Assembly (NCBI GenBank): GCA_021234155.1
Contig: JAJEKV010000232.1
Coordinates: forward strand, 310,001-374,000
From: Isoetes taiwanensis
Lineage: Eukaryota; Streptophyta; Lycopodiopsida; Isoetales; Isoetaceae
Direction of reading: 5' to 3'
DNA length: 64,000 nucleotides
Part shown: positions 44,661-55,749 of the stretch, in pieces
Position numbering within the stretch: position 1 is the first letter of the stretch
Layout of the letters: each line of letters starts with the position of its first letter
The notes under the pieces: model-generated
Seen by the model: the letters and a program-made list of their open reading frames with translations, nothing else
What the model was told of the DNA's origin: nothing
Database searches by the model: none
Translations under genes and position numbers: made by a program

Positions 44661-47600
44661 ATGCAGCACGACGAAATCATATGGCAGGTGATCAATCACG
44701 AACATTGCAGTTTCAAGTGCAAGTGAGTATTTCAATTCCTCGGTAGATTGAAAATTGTTGTTGCCTCATATTTTGTTGTGAACAGGACCAAAACACAGAA
44801 TTTTTGCCGCAATGTTTACAATGTCACGGGTCTATGTAATCGGAGCTCTTGCCCACTTGCGAACAGTCGTTATGCAACTGTTCGAGAACATGAAGGTGCG
44901 TATTTGTTGGAGTGCAAGTTTGTCTGCATATGAACAGCCAACTTAGGCTAGAATTTTTAGCCGCTAGTGCGTTTCTTGTATCTTCAAGCATCATAGTTCT
45001 CCAAGGAGAAGATGAGAAACGATTAAGAAGGACAATTATGCATGGATGGTAGCTCACCTCAAAGTTCCCAACAATGCGAGTAAATTGATCATCAAAGTCC
45101 GTTCTTGATTTGACTGCAACGGAGAAGGGAGGCAATAGTCCAGCATAGGTCATTTGTCCAACCAGCATTCTAAATTTCTAATGCCTGTCAGAGTTCACCA
45201 TGAAAGGATTTGCATATGAGTTTAATACGATACTACCCACTGATAGCTGCATGGTCTCTGTGATTTGCAACTATTGCACTCAATTTCTTCAAGCCCCAAG
45301 CCAAGTGTGCCCATGAAATCATAAGCAGACCTATCATTAACTTATGTAGCAAAGATTAACTAGAGACCATTTATAAACATCTCTTACAGAGCTGGCAGAA
45401 CAGCTGCTTAAGCCCAGTACAATGATCACAGTATATGATCGTGGAACAAGAACTGGAGCAAGAACTCGATTAGCAAATGTACAAGTTGGTACTTGGCATG
45501 TTACCTTATATGGCACTATGGAACGTGGCCATAGTGGCATATCTGGTATGGCTGATATTTTGACATCTAGCGTGACTCATATTTTGACACCATCCTTTAA
45601 TCCCCTCCTTGTACAAAATCAGCTCGCTAGAAGTGTTGTTCATGGCCAATCAACCTCAGTGATTTTTTTTTGAATTTCTTAAACTAAGGATATGCAAATG
45701 GCTTGATGAAGTCATTTGCCTTGCTTTTTTGGTAGAGATGTACTCCAGATCATGTGCCTTCTCTTGATCAAAACGGAAATGAATTTCTAGATGACTATGG
45801 CGACAATGGAGGTTTGGATAATTGCCAGCTTGAGCATACTCTGACTATCATGTGTAGGGAGAAAACTTTATTTTGCGGAAGTTATTACACATTGGCAATA
45901 GACGTTTACTGAACTACAAAACAAGAGAACTTTTAATGACTGCAAAACCTGATGTGGACTGAAATTACTGGATCATTGCTTAAAGTGCTTGAATTGACCA
46001 AATGCTTCATATTCGCTCTTCACAAAGTATCAATGGCCTTTTGGAGAAATCATCGACAAGAATCACAAAGTATCTTGATCCGTTGGCTGAAGTACTCCCA
46101 CATAGCCCACAAACATCAGAACATATCACTCCAAGATATTGTCGGCCTGATGTTGTGCTTGCTTTGCAGGGCTGGCATATGGGTGTTGCTGAAGCAATCG
46201 AAGGAAGACTGAGCACTTTTGCTTTAGATCGAACTCAGATTGAGTGACCTGTAATCCACATGACCAAATCTGTCCACAATGCATCATCTGTTTTATGCAG
46301 CAAAGCTTTCCTTTTGCTGTTGCATAGATATGATAAGGAGCTTTTGCAATTCTGATCGATCTGGTTGATCATGTGGAAGGGGAGGAGGGCAAAACCTCTA
46401 CTTTACTTCTAAAATGGCATGGGATTCTGCCTTATTAATTGCAAATTGTGCTTCAAACCAGGTACATGACCTTGATATAATTGTCAAAGTTAAAAGTGCA
46501 CCTTTGCCTTCAGTAAAGACATACAAGAAAATTTGACCTTTGTCTTTGATATCTTTGTATTGTACTAGAATTTGATCAGTCTGCGACGTTAGTGCAAAGC
46601 TCTGTTAAATCAAGGTGACAGAATTGAAGAATTGGAGCGTATGTCGCATGAATTTTGTAGTTATGTGATTGTAAAATCAATTTTCAGGAATCTCAAATTT
46701 TTGTAGGTCTGCCACTTGTGACGGACTCAAATGTTTGCCTTGTAATGTAAAACCAGCATTCAGGTTAGAATGAGATAGTTAAGAGGACAGGCATGTTACT
46801 TTGTTTCGCAATCTTGCAGGCCTGTGTTAATATGATATCAGGTCATTAAACTAAAGTTTTACCATAACTTGCACCTTCTAGGAACACTCTATTTGTATAT
46901 GAAGACCATAGAAAGAGCACATTCACCAAAAACACTATGGGAAAGAGTGAAGCTTCCACGAAGTTATTTAAAGGCTCTGGAGATTATTGATAAATACTTG
47001 GTACATAACAGCAACCCTTCCCTTTATTTTTGTTCTTAATGTATGATTCTGCCTGTCCATATACCAAATTTCTAATGGATGTTCTGCAGCAATTTTGGCC
47101 GAAGTTTCTTGTGCATAAAAACAAGCAGCGGTTAACAAAAATGACACAGTATCTTATTAGAATGCGAAAGCTGGCATTGAGAACGAGGTTTCTGGATTCA
47201 TAGCTTTCTTTACGAGCCTCTGTTTTATGCAGTGGTAATTAAACAGATTGTATGGTATGGGCTACGTTATTGGTGCAGAGAAAAAATTGTTCCTTTACCA
47301 ACAAAAGAAGTTAAGAGAGAGAGTCGACGAGAAGCCAAGGCTGAGATTGCTGCACAAACTGACAAGGTTAGTATATTTGGTTGTTAACTATCCTATGGCA
47401 TTATGGTTAGTTGGCTTACTGATGTATTAATTCAGGCTATTGAAAATGAGCTTCTGCAAAGACTTCAAAGTGGGACATACGGTGATATTTACAACTTTCC
47501 AACGGCAGCCTATGAAAAGGTGCTAGATATGGAAGAGAATGCGGAGCCCATAGATCAGGTTAGGCATCATTGGCTTTGCAAAGCTAGCATTCTTAATTCA

Positions 47601-48007
47601 TGGAGAATAATCCTTGTTTTGCAGGAAGAGGATTATGAGGATAAAGTTGAATATGTGGAGGCTGATATTGAAGAGTCCGAGGATGATATGGAAGACATGC
47701 AATTTAATGATGAAGAAGGTATGCTTTATTAAGCATGATGAAAACTTTAGTTTTTTCATCCCTCATGTTATCAATTGTCTGACAGAGGAGGTCGAAGACG
47801 AGAGCATTAGAGGTAAGAGGAGACTTGTGGAACTGGATGCAGCAGAGAGAAAAAGGAGGAGACAGCAGCAACATGTGGAGGTAATATCATACACCCAACA
47901 GATCATATCTGCACAATGTTTGAGATTGTACAAAATAAATACATTGTTTTTTTATTTTTCAGATTGAATATGATGACGAACCTGAAATGCATCATCATAT
48001 TGCTTGA
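44661..48007 (+). CDS. MAK16: MAK16 homologue, 60S ribosome biogenesis protein, nine exons, intact
   Basis: A nucleolar protein needed for large-subunit pre-rRNA processing. Exons: 44661-44722, 44786-44895, 46882-47000, 47090-47187, 47279-47366, 47436-47558, 47625-47718, 47786-47880, 47963-48007. All introns are GT-AG, phases agree, total 834 nt, 277 residues. Recognisable in order: start [11 protein letters not shown]; cysteine motif [59 protein letters not shown]; a basic [20 protein letters not shown] stretch; [19 protein letters not shown]; an acidic region ([11 protein letters not shown]); basic [20 protein letters not shown]; and the end [14 protein letters not shown]. This is the full MAK16 layout. 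Intron 2 is 2 kb and contains a copia relic. No damage seen. Confidence 0.95.
45398..45673 (+). other. Unidentified open frame inside MAK16 intron 2
   Basis: Reads [20 protein letters not shown] and [20 protein letters not shown] without stops for over 80 codons. It could be a remnant of the transposon material in this intron. I recognise no family. Confidence 0.25.
45690..46250 (-). mobile_element. Ty1/copia integrase fragment in MAK16 intron 2
   Basis: On the - strand: CQPCKAST, then [18 protein letters not shown] and, in the next frame, [16 protein letters not shown]. This is the join of the copia pre-integrase zinc region with the start of the integrase core. The remainder is decayed. 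Confidence 0.7.
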
Positions 48008-48429
48008 CTTTTGGGCTTTCTCTCTCAACGCTATATCAGCCATAAATATGTAAAATATTTGTGTCTTTAAATGTAAAATCATTTTTGGAATATGGTGGAC
48101 TTGGTCACACAGGGACACATATCTCAATTTTGCATTTGGCTATGTATATACCTATATAAAATTAAGGCTGATCAATTTTTTGAGGATGTGATTTTTGACT
48201 CTCGAGTACAATGCATGCCTTGGAAATGGTTTTTTATTGATATCAAGGTCCGAGATAGATGCTCGTGATATCTCGCAAAATATTTAAGGCTGCATAAGTT
48301 AGTATGGTTTCTATAGTTTTGATGACTACGATGTTTCTTGATGTTATCAGTCTGTGGGTTACAGTGCGTTACCAATTGGCAGCTGAAAGCGAAAGACCCA
48401 TGCTCCACTTTGATGACATTTGCAATGCT
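48008..48429. other. MAK16 3' flank
   Basis: No further coding sequence; presumably the 3' UTR and spacer. Confidence 0.4.
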
Positions 48430-48438
48430 TACATCCTT

Positions 48439-48894
48439 GGGAAAAACTCTGAAATACCCTTATGTTTTGCTAAAATTAACAAAACGCCCCTAGTTTTGGG
48501 GGTATTTTAATTAAAATGATCATAACCTTTTTGTGATGATCCAAATGAGAATGAGTCTTTCAGATATACTGTAGAAGAGGTTGAGATCTTTCCATCAAAG
48601 GTAAGATCATATAAATCGGAGTCTTAAATCACAAGTTATGCTATTTTTAATACACAAGAAAATTGTAGAAATTTCAGAGGGATTTACGAGACCATAACTT
48701 GAGATTTCGGAATCCGATTCAGGAGATGTTAACTTTGATGGAAAGATCTCAACCTCTTCTACAATATATTTGAAAGACTCATTCTTATTTGGATCATCAC
48801 AAAAAAGTTATGATCATTTCAATTAAAATACCCCCAAAACTAGGGGCGTTTTGTTAATTTTAGCAAAACATAAGGGTATTTCAGAGTTTTTTCC
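48439..48894. mobile_element. MULE-type foldback MITE
   Basis: A 456-bp element whose two halves (about 48439-48645 and 48680-48894) are inverted copies of each other over about 200 bp. Ends are GGGAAAAACTCTGAAATACC and its near-perfect complement. TACATCCTT at 48430-48438 and 48895-48903 is a perfect 9-bp target duplication, the size typical of Mutator-like elements. No transposase. Confidence 0.88.
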
Positions 48895-49170
48895 TACATC
48901 CTTTATGTTTTCGTCTCTTATAACAATCATATATTCTTACTCTTACGGCAATTTGACGATCTAAGAGGTATGCGCCACAAGAACATATATGAATTAGCTG
49001 GGAAGGTTATCCTCAATGATGTAAATGCTTCCACTGGATCCCTCATCACTCTTTCTCCATCGTTGAAGGTTATCCTCAATGATCGAAGTTTCATTGAATC
49101 CCGCGTCACTCTCTCTTTGTGATTGATTCAATAGGTTGGGAAGATCTTCCTTTCTATCACCAACCCAATT

Positions 49171-49707
49171 AGGAAGCCAGCTGACAAAAAATTGGAATTT
49201 AATTTTGTGCTATGCATTAATTATGAATGTATGGATGCCATGCTACTGCAAAAGCGACCCTCGACTTCGGATTGTCACATCAGGAGGAGGGCAAATCCAA
49301 ACTCCATTCTGCCAGTTCTGCTTGCTTCGCGTTCCCAATTGCAGCCTCTCTCTATTCTGCCAGTTCCACTTGCTTCGCGTTCCCAAGTGCAGCCTCTTGG
49401 TCAGGTCCCAAGTGCAAAGGACCAAAACTCGGTCCCCAAAATGCAAACCCTCCAAGAACCTGGCAACTCACAGGGTTTACATTTCGGAGGCCCTATCCTT
49501 GTCAGATTCGTCCAGGACCTTGCGCCGCGTCTTGAAGTACGGGCCCTAAAACCCCCCCGGAAGCAGCTTGCCCCAAAAGTCCTCTCCCGAAGGCCCTGAC
49601 GACTGACGGGCAAGCTCCCCTATCCGGAACCATGATTTGGCTCTTCCATTGAGACCAAAGCGTCGACATTGCCCTGGGGACCAAGTTTCGTGGTCAGAAG
49701 ACCACCC
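49171..49707. repeat. GC-rich direct repeat, copy 1
   Basis: Starts AGGAAGCCAGCTGACAAAAA and ends around CCAAGTTTCGTGGTCAGAAG. Collinear with 50321-50689. It contains an internal duplication (CTTGCTTCGCGTTCCCAA twice, about 49320-49390) and about 100 bases absent from copy 2. ORFs through it have no recognisable product. Confidence 0.8.
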
Positions 49708-50320
49708 ACTCTCCCAGAAGCGCCAAAGTAGCTCATGTCTAGCACCCTCGTAGTAAATTGGCATGGGAGGAGGATGCTGAATACCGCCATGTAGGGCGCA
49801 CGCGTTCCTTTCTCATGCGAAACTGGCCATGTAACTTGGTCCATAGGGTAATTTCGCCATTAGGACGGCGTGCATTAAGTCAAATCTGGATTCGGAGCCC
49901 CGCTGATGCGAACGACAAAACACTTCGGTTTCTACACAGTCGCCCGCAGGACGCTCTGCAGTTTGATAAGTTCCCCCGAACCGATCTTGGATTTTTCCTG
50001 ACCTGCCCGAAGCATGGCCCATGAACGGAGGATTCAATGGTCGGATAGGGGAACCGAGCTCCGGGAGGGTGGTCATTAGCGTCACGACCCAGGGGGCTGC
50101 CGAGAAAGGGCGCCTCGGGAACTTTTGGGTTGGGCCTCTTGGGGTCCTTACTCTCCCCTCCTGTGAGGAGGCCTTGCAAGGTCCTGACCTTGTTTGACTT
50201 GGGGAAAGGTCCCAGCTCGGTTGCCCAACAATGGGCTGCACGGACCGCTCTAATGCTAACTCCTTGATCGAAACCTTGTTCGGAAATTCGAAAAATTGGG
50301 TTGTATGCTGGTGATGACTT
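49708..50320. other. Spacer in the GC-rich island
   Basis: GC-rich unique sequence between the two direct repeats; a 184-codon - strand frame (50367-49813) crosses it but shows no domain. Confidence 0.4.
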
Positions 50321-50689
50321 AGGAAGCTAGCTGGCAAAAAATCGGAATTTAATTCCGTGCTATGCATTAACTACGAATTTATGGATGCCTTGCTACTGCA
50401 AAAGCGGCCCTCGGCTTCGGATTGCCGCATCAGGAGGAGGGCAGATCCAAAATCCATTCCGCCAGTTCCACTTGCTTCGCGTTCCCAAGTGCAGCCTCTC
50501 GGCCAGGTCCCAAGTGCAAAGGACCAAAACTCGGCCTCCAAGAACCTGACAACTCACAGGGTTTACCTCTCGAAGGCCCTGGCGACTGACGGGCAAGCTC
50601 CCTTATCCGGAACCGTGATTTGGCTCTTCCATTGGGACCAAAGTGTCGACATGCCCTGGCGACCAAGTTTCGTGGCCAGAAGACTACCC
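50321..50689. repeat. GC-rich direct repeat, copy 2
   Basis: Begins AGGAAGCTAGCTGGCAAAAA and runs to CCAAGTTTCGTGGCCAGAAG, shorter than copy 1. C-to-T type differences between the copies are common. Confidence 0.8.
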
Positions 50690-50716
50690 ATGTTCACCCA
50701 AAGAAGAAATGATATT

Positions 50717-50914
50717 TTGACGTCGCAAGGACGTCGCATGCGACGTATTTTGTGACGTCGCCAACATGCCACCTGGCGTGACGAACTCGCCCAGGACAAC
50801 ACGACGTCGTGGCATATGCGACGTCAGACGTCGCAGTACACCGCATGCGACGTGTACGCGATAGGCACGCGACGTGGCGTCGCATTAACGTGACCTGGTC
50901 GCAACCCCACGTCA
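50717..50914. repeat. Dense GACGT/ACGTC motif array
   Basis: About ten GACGT or ACGTC cores within 200 bp, many as GACGTCGC or TGCGACGT, including the palindromic GCATGCGACGT phrase twice. The array stops abruptly where AT-rich DNA begins at about 50915. It looks like subterminal binding-site repeats of a DNA transposon or a regulatory cluster. Confidence 0.7.
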
Positions 50915-53900
50915 CTAAATGACCACTCTCTTATTCTGTGCTCCACAGGTTATGAAAACTGTTCTAAGAAATATAACTTATAGAATAAGCCTAGATGTAG
51001 TGGATAAGTAAGATAAGTGGAATAATGCACACATGCTTGGATAAATGCAAGGTCCAAAGATGAACTTAAGCTATTGGGGTTAGTTAAACTATAGTGTGGA
51101 ATTGCTTGTGGGAGACCATATAGCGCTGCTGTGTTTTACAACAAGATACATGAGTTCCAGAAGAATTAATAATGGCTGATCAAATGTTTTATAGTATATG
51201 ACTCTTAAATTATAGAAGAAGAGACTGCTGTATGGTATTGGCAGTGCTTGTTATAGAATCTCTACTTTGCTTATTTGTTAAACAAGTAAGGTGAAGGGCG
51301 ATGAGCCCAAGAAATTCAATGCTTACCTGCTAGTGCTTAGGGCTTTACCCTTCTTAGGCTAACTGTCCTATGGTTTACTGCAGGTAACGTGATTTCTTGC
51401 TCCTTGATTTGTTTTTCCAAATGTTTTGGTTAAGCACTATTCAAAGCATGGAGGATATACATGAACAACATGGATATATTTTGACAAAATAATACCATAT
51501 TTGATGAAAAATGGTGTATTCTTGCCTTTCTTATGTTTATAAATAATTTGGTTGAGGTTTATTCTATAAATTTAAATCAGATGATAAGTTATATGTTTAA
51601 TAAAATTTTTTGAAAAGGTTTTTTTAAAAAAATGGTAACCATTTTAAGGATTAGATTGGGAAGACACATGTTCGGGATCTAAGGCTGCAAATTGACCTAA
51701 AATGGAGGGTAAAGAATGTGTCTGACAGATTTAAAAAGATTTTTAGCACACCAGCCCTACCGGGCCTACAGCCTTTCCTCAAATTCTAGCCTATCCACGT
51801 GTAATTTCCACCTCATCAAAATCTGAAGTGGCATCAATCTACACCATTGATTCTCTAGTTTCATAAATCAAGGGTCGAGGAAATTAGAAAATGGCCAAGA
51901 AAATAGAACGGAGATGGGAGAAGCCGCAACCCGAGATCCACGCCTATAGCATTACGGTGTCGTTGTTGTCGCCACACGATTCTTGAATGTGCATTACGGT
52001 GAAATCTCATTTCAATCTTCCTTTTCCGCATTTACGGCTCTTGAAGGTTTAAAGCTTTGAAATTAAAAGCGTCAAACTCCGCCAGCGATGCGGCGATAGG
52101 ATGTACTCCACGACTCTCGTTTTTTTTTTGCTTTTCTTATTCTAAAAGCTTTGATATTAATCCTTTTACGTTTCAAAAAAAAATTCTATTCCGGTGCATC
52201 AGGAGGTGCTCGGCGGGGATTCTCGTATATACAGCGGCCCGATGGGTTTTCGATTGCACGAGGATTGAAGGCAAGATTCTTCTTGATGCATGCAATCCAT
52301 TCTTAAAAGAAAAGAGCTGCATTCCGGTGTGTGGATCAAGGTGCGGCTATATTTAAAGCGTGCTCTATTGTTTCCGGTGGAGCTAGTTTGGCAAGCACTC
52401 TATTGCAACCGGAGCAACTAGATTAAGGCAAGTGGAACCTTTGAGCGCAAATTTGGAGCAAGCGGATTAAGGCAAGCGTTTTCCCATCCTTTACTCTGCA
52501 AAATCGAAGTTCAATATATGGCACCTTCTTGGCTTATGCTTAAGTTTTGGTACTTCTCCAAGTCCAGAAGGTTTAACTCTTATTTTTCGGAAGAATCGAC
52601 CAAAGGCGGACTAGTCTCAACTATTTATCCTCGACTTTTATCTAAATGCTTGTGAAGACAATAGCCTATGATGCATCTAGTTTCTCGTATGTTACAAAGC
52701 AGACTAGCAATAACCACAGGTAGCTATGGCGAAGAAATATAGAAATCAAGTCTAATTTCAAAATGATTTCCCATAAACTGTTCCTCCCCTCGATAAAAAT
52801 CTTTGCCTTATATGATGTGCTTATGTGTCGGCTAGGATAATTGGCGACTTTACATTTCATAATTACGCCTTCAATTCCTTATTTTTAATCCAAAAGAATG
52901 AAATGGAATGATTTCGGTTCGCCGAGGTTCTTGTACCGAAAAGTCTTGTGGATTCACGGATTTAATTCCTCCTTTCTTCCCCTTTTGCACAATTATCTGT
53001 TAAAGATGTCACGAAATCAGATCGTGGATGCGCAAAGTCCCAATATGTTTGAAGAATGATTGTTTTAAAGTAGGCAGTTCAAGCAAATACAAGAGCAAGA
53101 ATAGTCTTCCTAAGATCGAACCAAAGATATTATCGATCAAAGAGGTAAAAGGGTGTGGATGACAATGAAGCTTATAGATCTTTTGTATAAAATTTAGGCG
53201 AAGGCCATCCATTTTGAGCTTTATATTCACGAGGCGATTCGAAGTTTCAGCACTGTAGAGTTTTCCATAAGTTAACATCAAATATATTGTTGATTTATTT
53301 CATTGGTTAATAGATAAATGGCCACTTCTATAAGTCCACGAAATCTTGTAAACACTAGTATAGTCATGAACTAGCACATGCGCTCCATAAGTTTCTAAAT
53401 GGCTTCGTTTAGTAGCCATGTGTAAAAATATAAATCCTATGAACACTCTTAAATTTGTAAATATGCACAAGGCATTGATCCATGGTTGCTTCAAGGATTT
53501 TTGAAGCCACGCAGTTTGCGACAAATATCGAAAGTCACGGTGCATTCATTATACCATGTTGTCTCTTTAGCATCTCAAGCCAATAGTAATCAAGGGTTGA
53601 TTTTTATATTTTCTGCGGGACAAATCTGAATTAGCATCTGTCTGGTCACAGTCGGGGTTAATGCCAAGTTTCAGTTTTTAGTTATTGGGCGTGGATGTAA
53701 TTCTATTTAACACCCATGGAAGTAGGTATCTACTTCCATTATGGCAATACAATGTGTTGTTCGTGAGTCGTTGTGAATAACTTCTTCTATAGCGCCAACC
53801 TATTCGGGAGCTTGAACCATTTGGAACTACTATTGTTGAGTTTTTATAGGTCAATTCTTGCAATTATGCAACTTGAAAAGCTCCTTGCTTTATTTCACCT

Positions 53901-55550
53901 ATCTGTACTATGAACTTGAAAAACAAGTACCTAGCATATTTTATAGGTCGTTCTCTAAGCTTTCCAATGCATGCTCATGTTTGAGAAATGGACCTTCCTA
54001 GTTGAAGTTCTGACCTGTTACTACTCTGCTTTGTAAAATTAGAGCAAACACATGCATTTTGGCATATTTGACATATTTAGACTAGAAATTTGAAAACGTG
54101 TGTGCCTAGAGATATTTTTAGATCGTTCTTTAAGCTTTCAAGCGGATGTTCATGTTGGTAAAATAGAGCTTGCACAGCGATTCATCCATACGTATTGCTC
54201 ACCTTTTTTGCGGTGAGCAAATTGCGATTGCTCTTGAACATGGAATTTTTTGAAGCAATGTGTAAAACAAAGCCATCATGGTTGACCATCGTGTCTTCGA
54301 CTTTGTGCGGATATAATAACATAGTATTTCCTTATTGGAGTTTGAGCTTCCTTTAGCAACGAATCCCATGCTCTCTTGTTGAAGACTTGTGAATGCTCTT
54401 AAACTTGTGTTGTAGATAATAAATCATGGTATTTTTTCAGCAGATCATAAACATAGACATTAATTACTTTGTAGTGTTAGTACGGTTCGTTTTTGAGCAT
54501 AAATATGATATTGCATGTAACCGAGTCTTTGTCTATTTAGAAGATAGGGACCAAGCATGAGAAGAGTAGATGAGAAATAATGAAGAAGTTGATATTAATG
54601 CACTTGCGGACATGTGAGCTCTATTGCATCCATAATCTTGATCAAACTTCTTTGAATGAGTAGCCAAACTATGTGGCCAATTAGATTCATTCTTTAAGCT
54701 ACTACTAGCCTTCATGTCCACAGTTTGGACTTGCGTTTCGATGAATATTTAGCTAATATCTCGGCATGTAACCGTTTGTTGTTTTCTTGAGTTGACACTT
54801 GCATTTTTGAAAGCATGTATTGCGATTACAATGCAATCATTGATAGATTGCTCATAAATTAGCCGAGTTTGTGAAAGCAAGCATTGGGCAAGGGTTCTTT
54901 GTAGATTCCCTATTTATCTAAGCTTTTAAATAAGGGCATTATGTAGATTAAAAAGCGGCTATGGCATAAAACTTGTGCAAATAACTTCCATACCATGGGC
55001 CTTGGTGAGGGTTCGGGCATGTCAAAGGAAAGTGCTGACCATGGTCGCCGAGAATCGGGATCTTGTTTGTCTCCCCAACTTGGCAAGACCGCGGCCCAGT
55101 ATTCTAATTCAAATTTTACAACATCTAGCATATTATTTTGCTTAACCTAATGATTCGTTTTCTTGCTTGACAGTCACAATATTTTCTGCTTCATGTTGCA
55201 TTCTCAAAACATTATGGCATCTTCGGTGATTGAAGCTTGAGTGTATGTGAGGTCCCCAACCTTTACTGCTGCAAATTTCTTTTAAGTCAATAGTTTTTAT
55301 GGCATCTAATCTGTGTATTTGTGTCATAATAGTGCCAATACAGTGTTACCTTCAAGCTCCAAATTCTTATTTTTACGAAAAGCACTTTTCAATTACCACT
55401 GTCTAATGGCACAACCCTAAATTTCTGATACTCACATGTTGCTAAAGCCTAATGCTTGAAAACATATTTTTATCTTGTTTATAATGCAGCCTAAATCTAC
55501 GACCAAGCCTTAACCAGTTTGGCCTTGCTAAAGCCTTCTGGTGTGCCTTT
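50915..55550. other. Long gene-poor AT-rich stretch
   Basis: No coding sequence recognised. 51741-51910 holds a dispersed repeat shared with 55567 and 58973 (listed separately). Confidence 0.5.
51741..51910. repeat. Dispersed repeat, copy 1
   Basis: Contains CACCAGCCCTACCGGGCC (shared with 55567-55592), then ACGTGTAATTTCCA, ATCATCAAAATCTGA-like and ACGGAGATGGGA (shared with 58973-59100). It thus bridges the other two copies. Confidence 0.7.
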
Positions 55551-55559
55551 TGCTAGTTT

Positions 55560-55640
55560 TTTTTTTTTTTAGCACACCAGCCCTACCGGGCCACACCACT
55601 TCTTGCATTTCTAGCCTATCCACGTTGCATGTCCACATCA
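55560..55640. repeat. Dispersed repeat, copy 2
   Basis: T-run then TTTTAGCACACCAGCCCTAC, the same join as in copy 1, followed by TCTAGCCTATCCACGT. It lies just upstream of a predicted start codon (55750). Confidence 0.7.
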
Positions 55641-55749
55641 GTATTTCTGACATGGAGATGACGTGTTGTATTTCACACCGTTAGATAATAATCCTAGGGT
55701 TTATAAAATTCCACGTATTTCAAGAAACGGTCAGAGATACGACAAGTCA

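Noticed and set aside
49813-50367. 184-codon frame on the - strand
   Set aside because: Low-complexity composition in a GC-rich repeat island, no domain and no conservation between the two repeat copies; likely chance.
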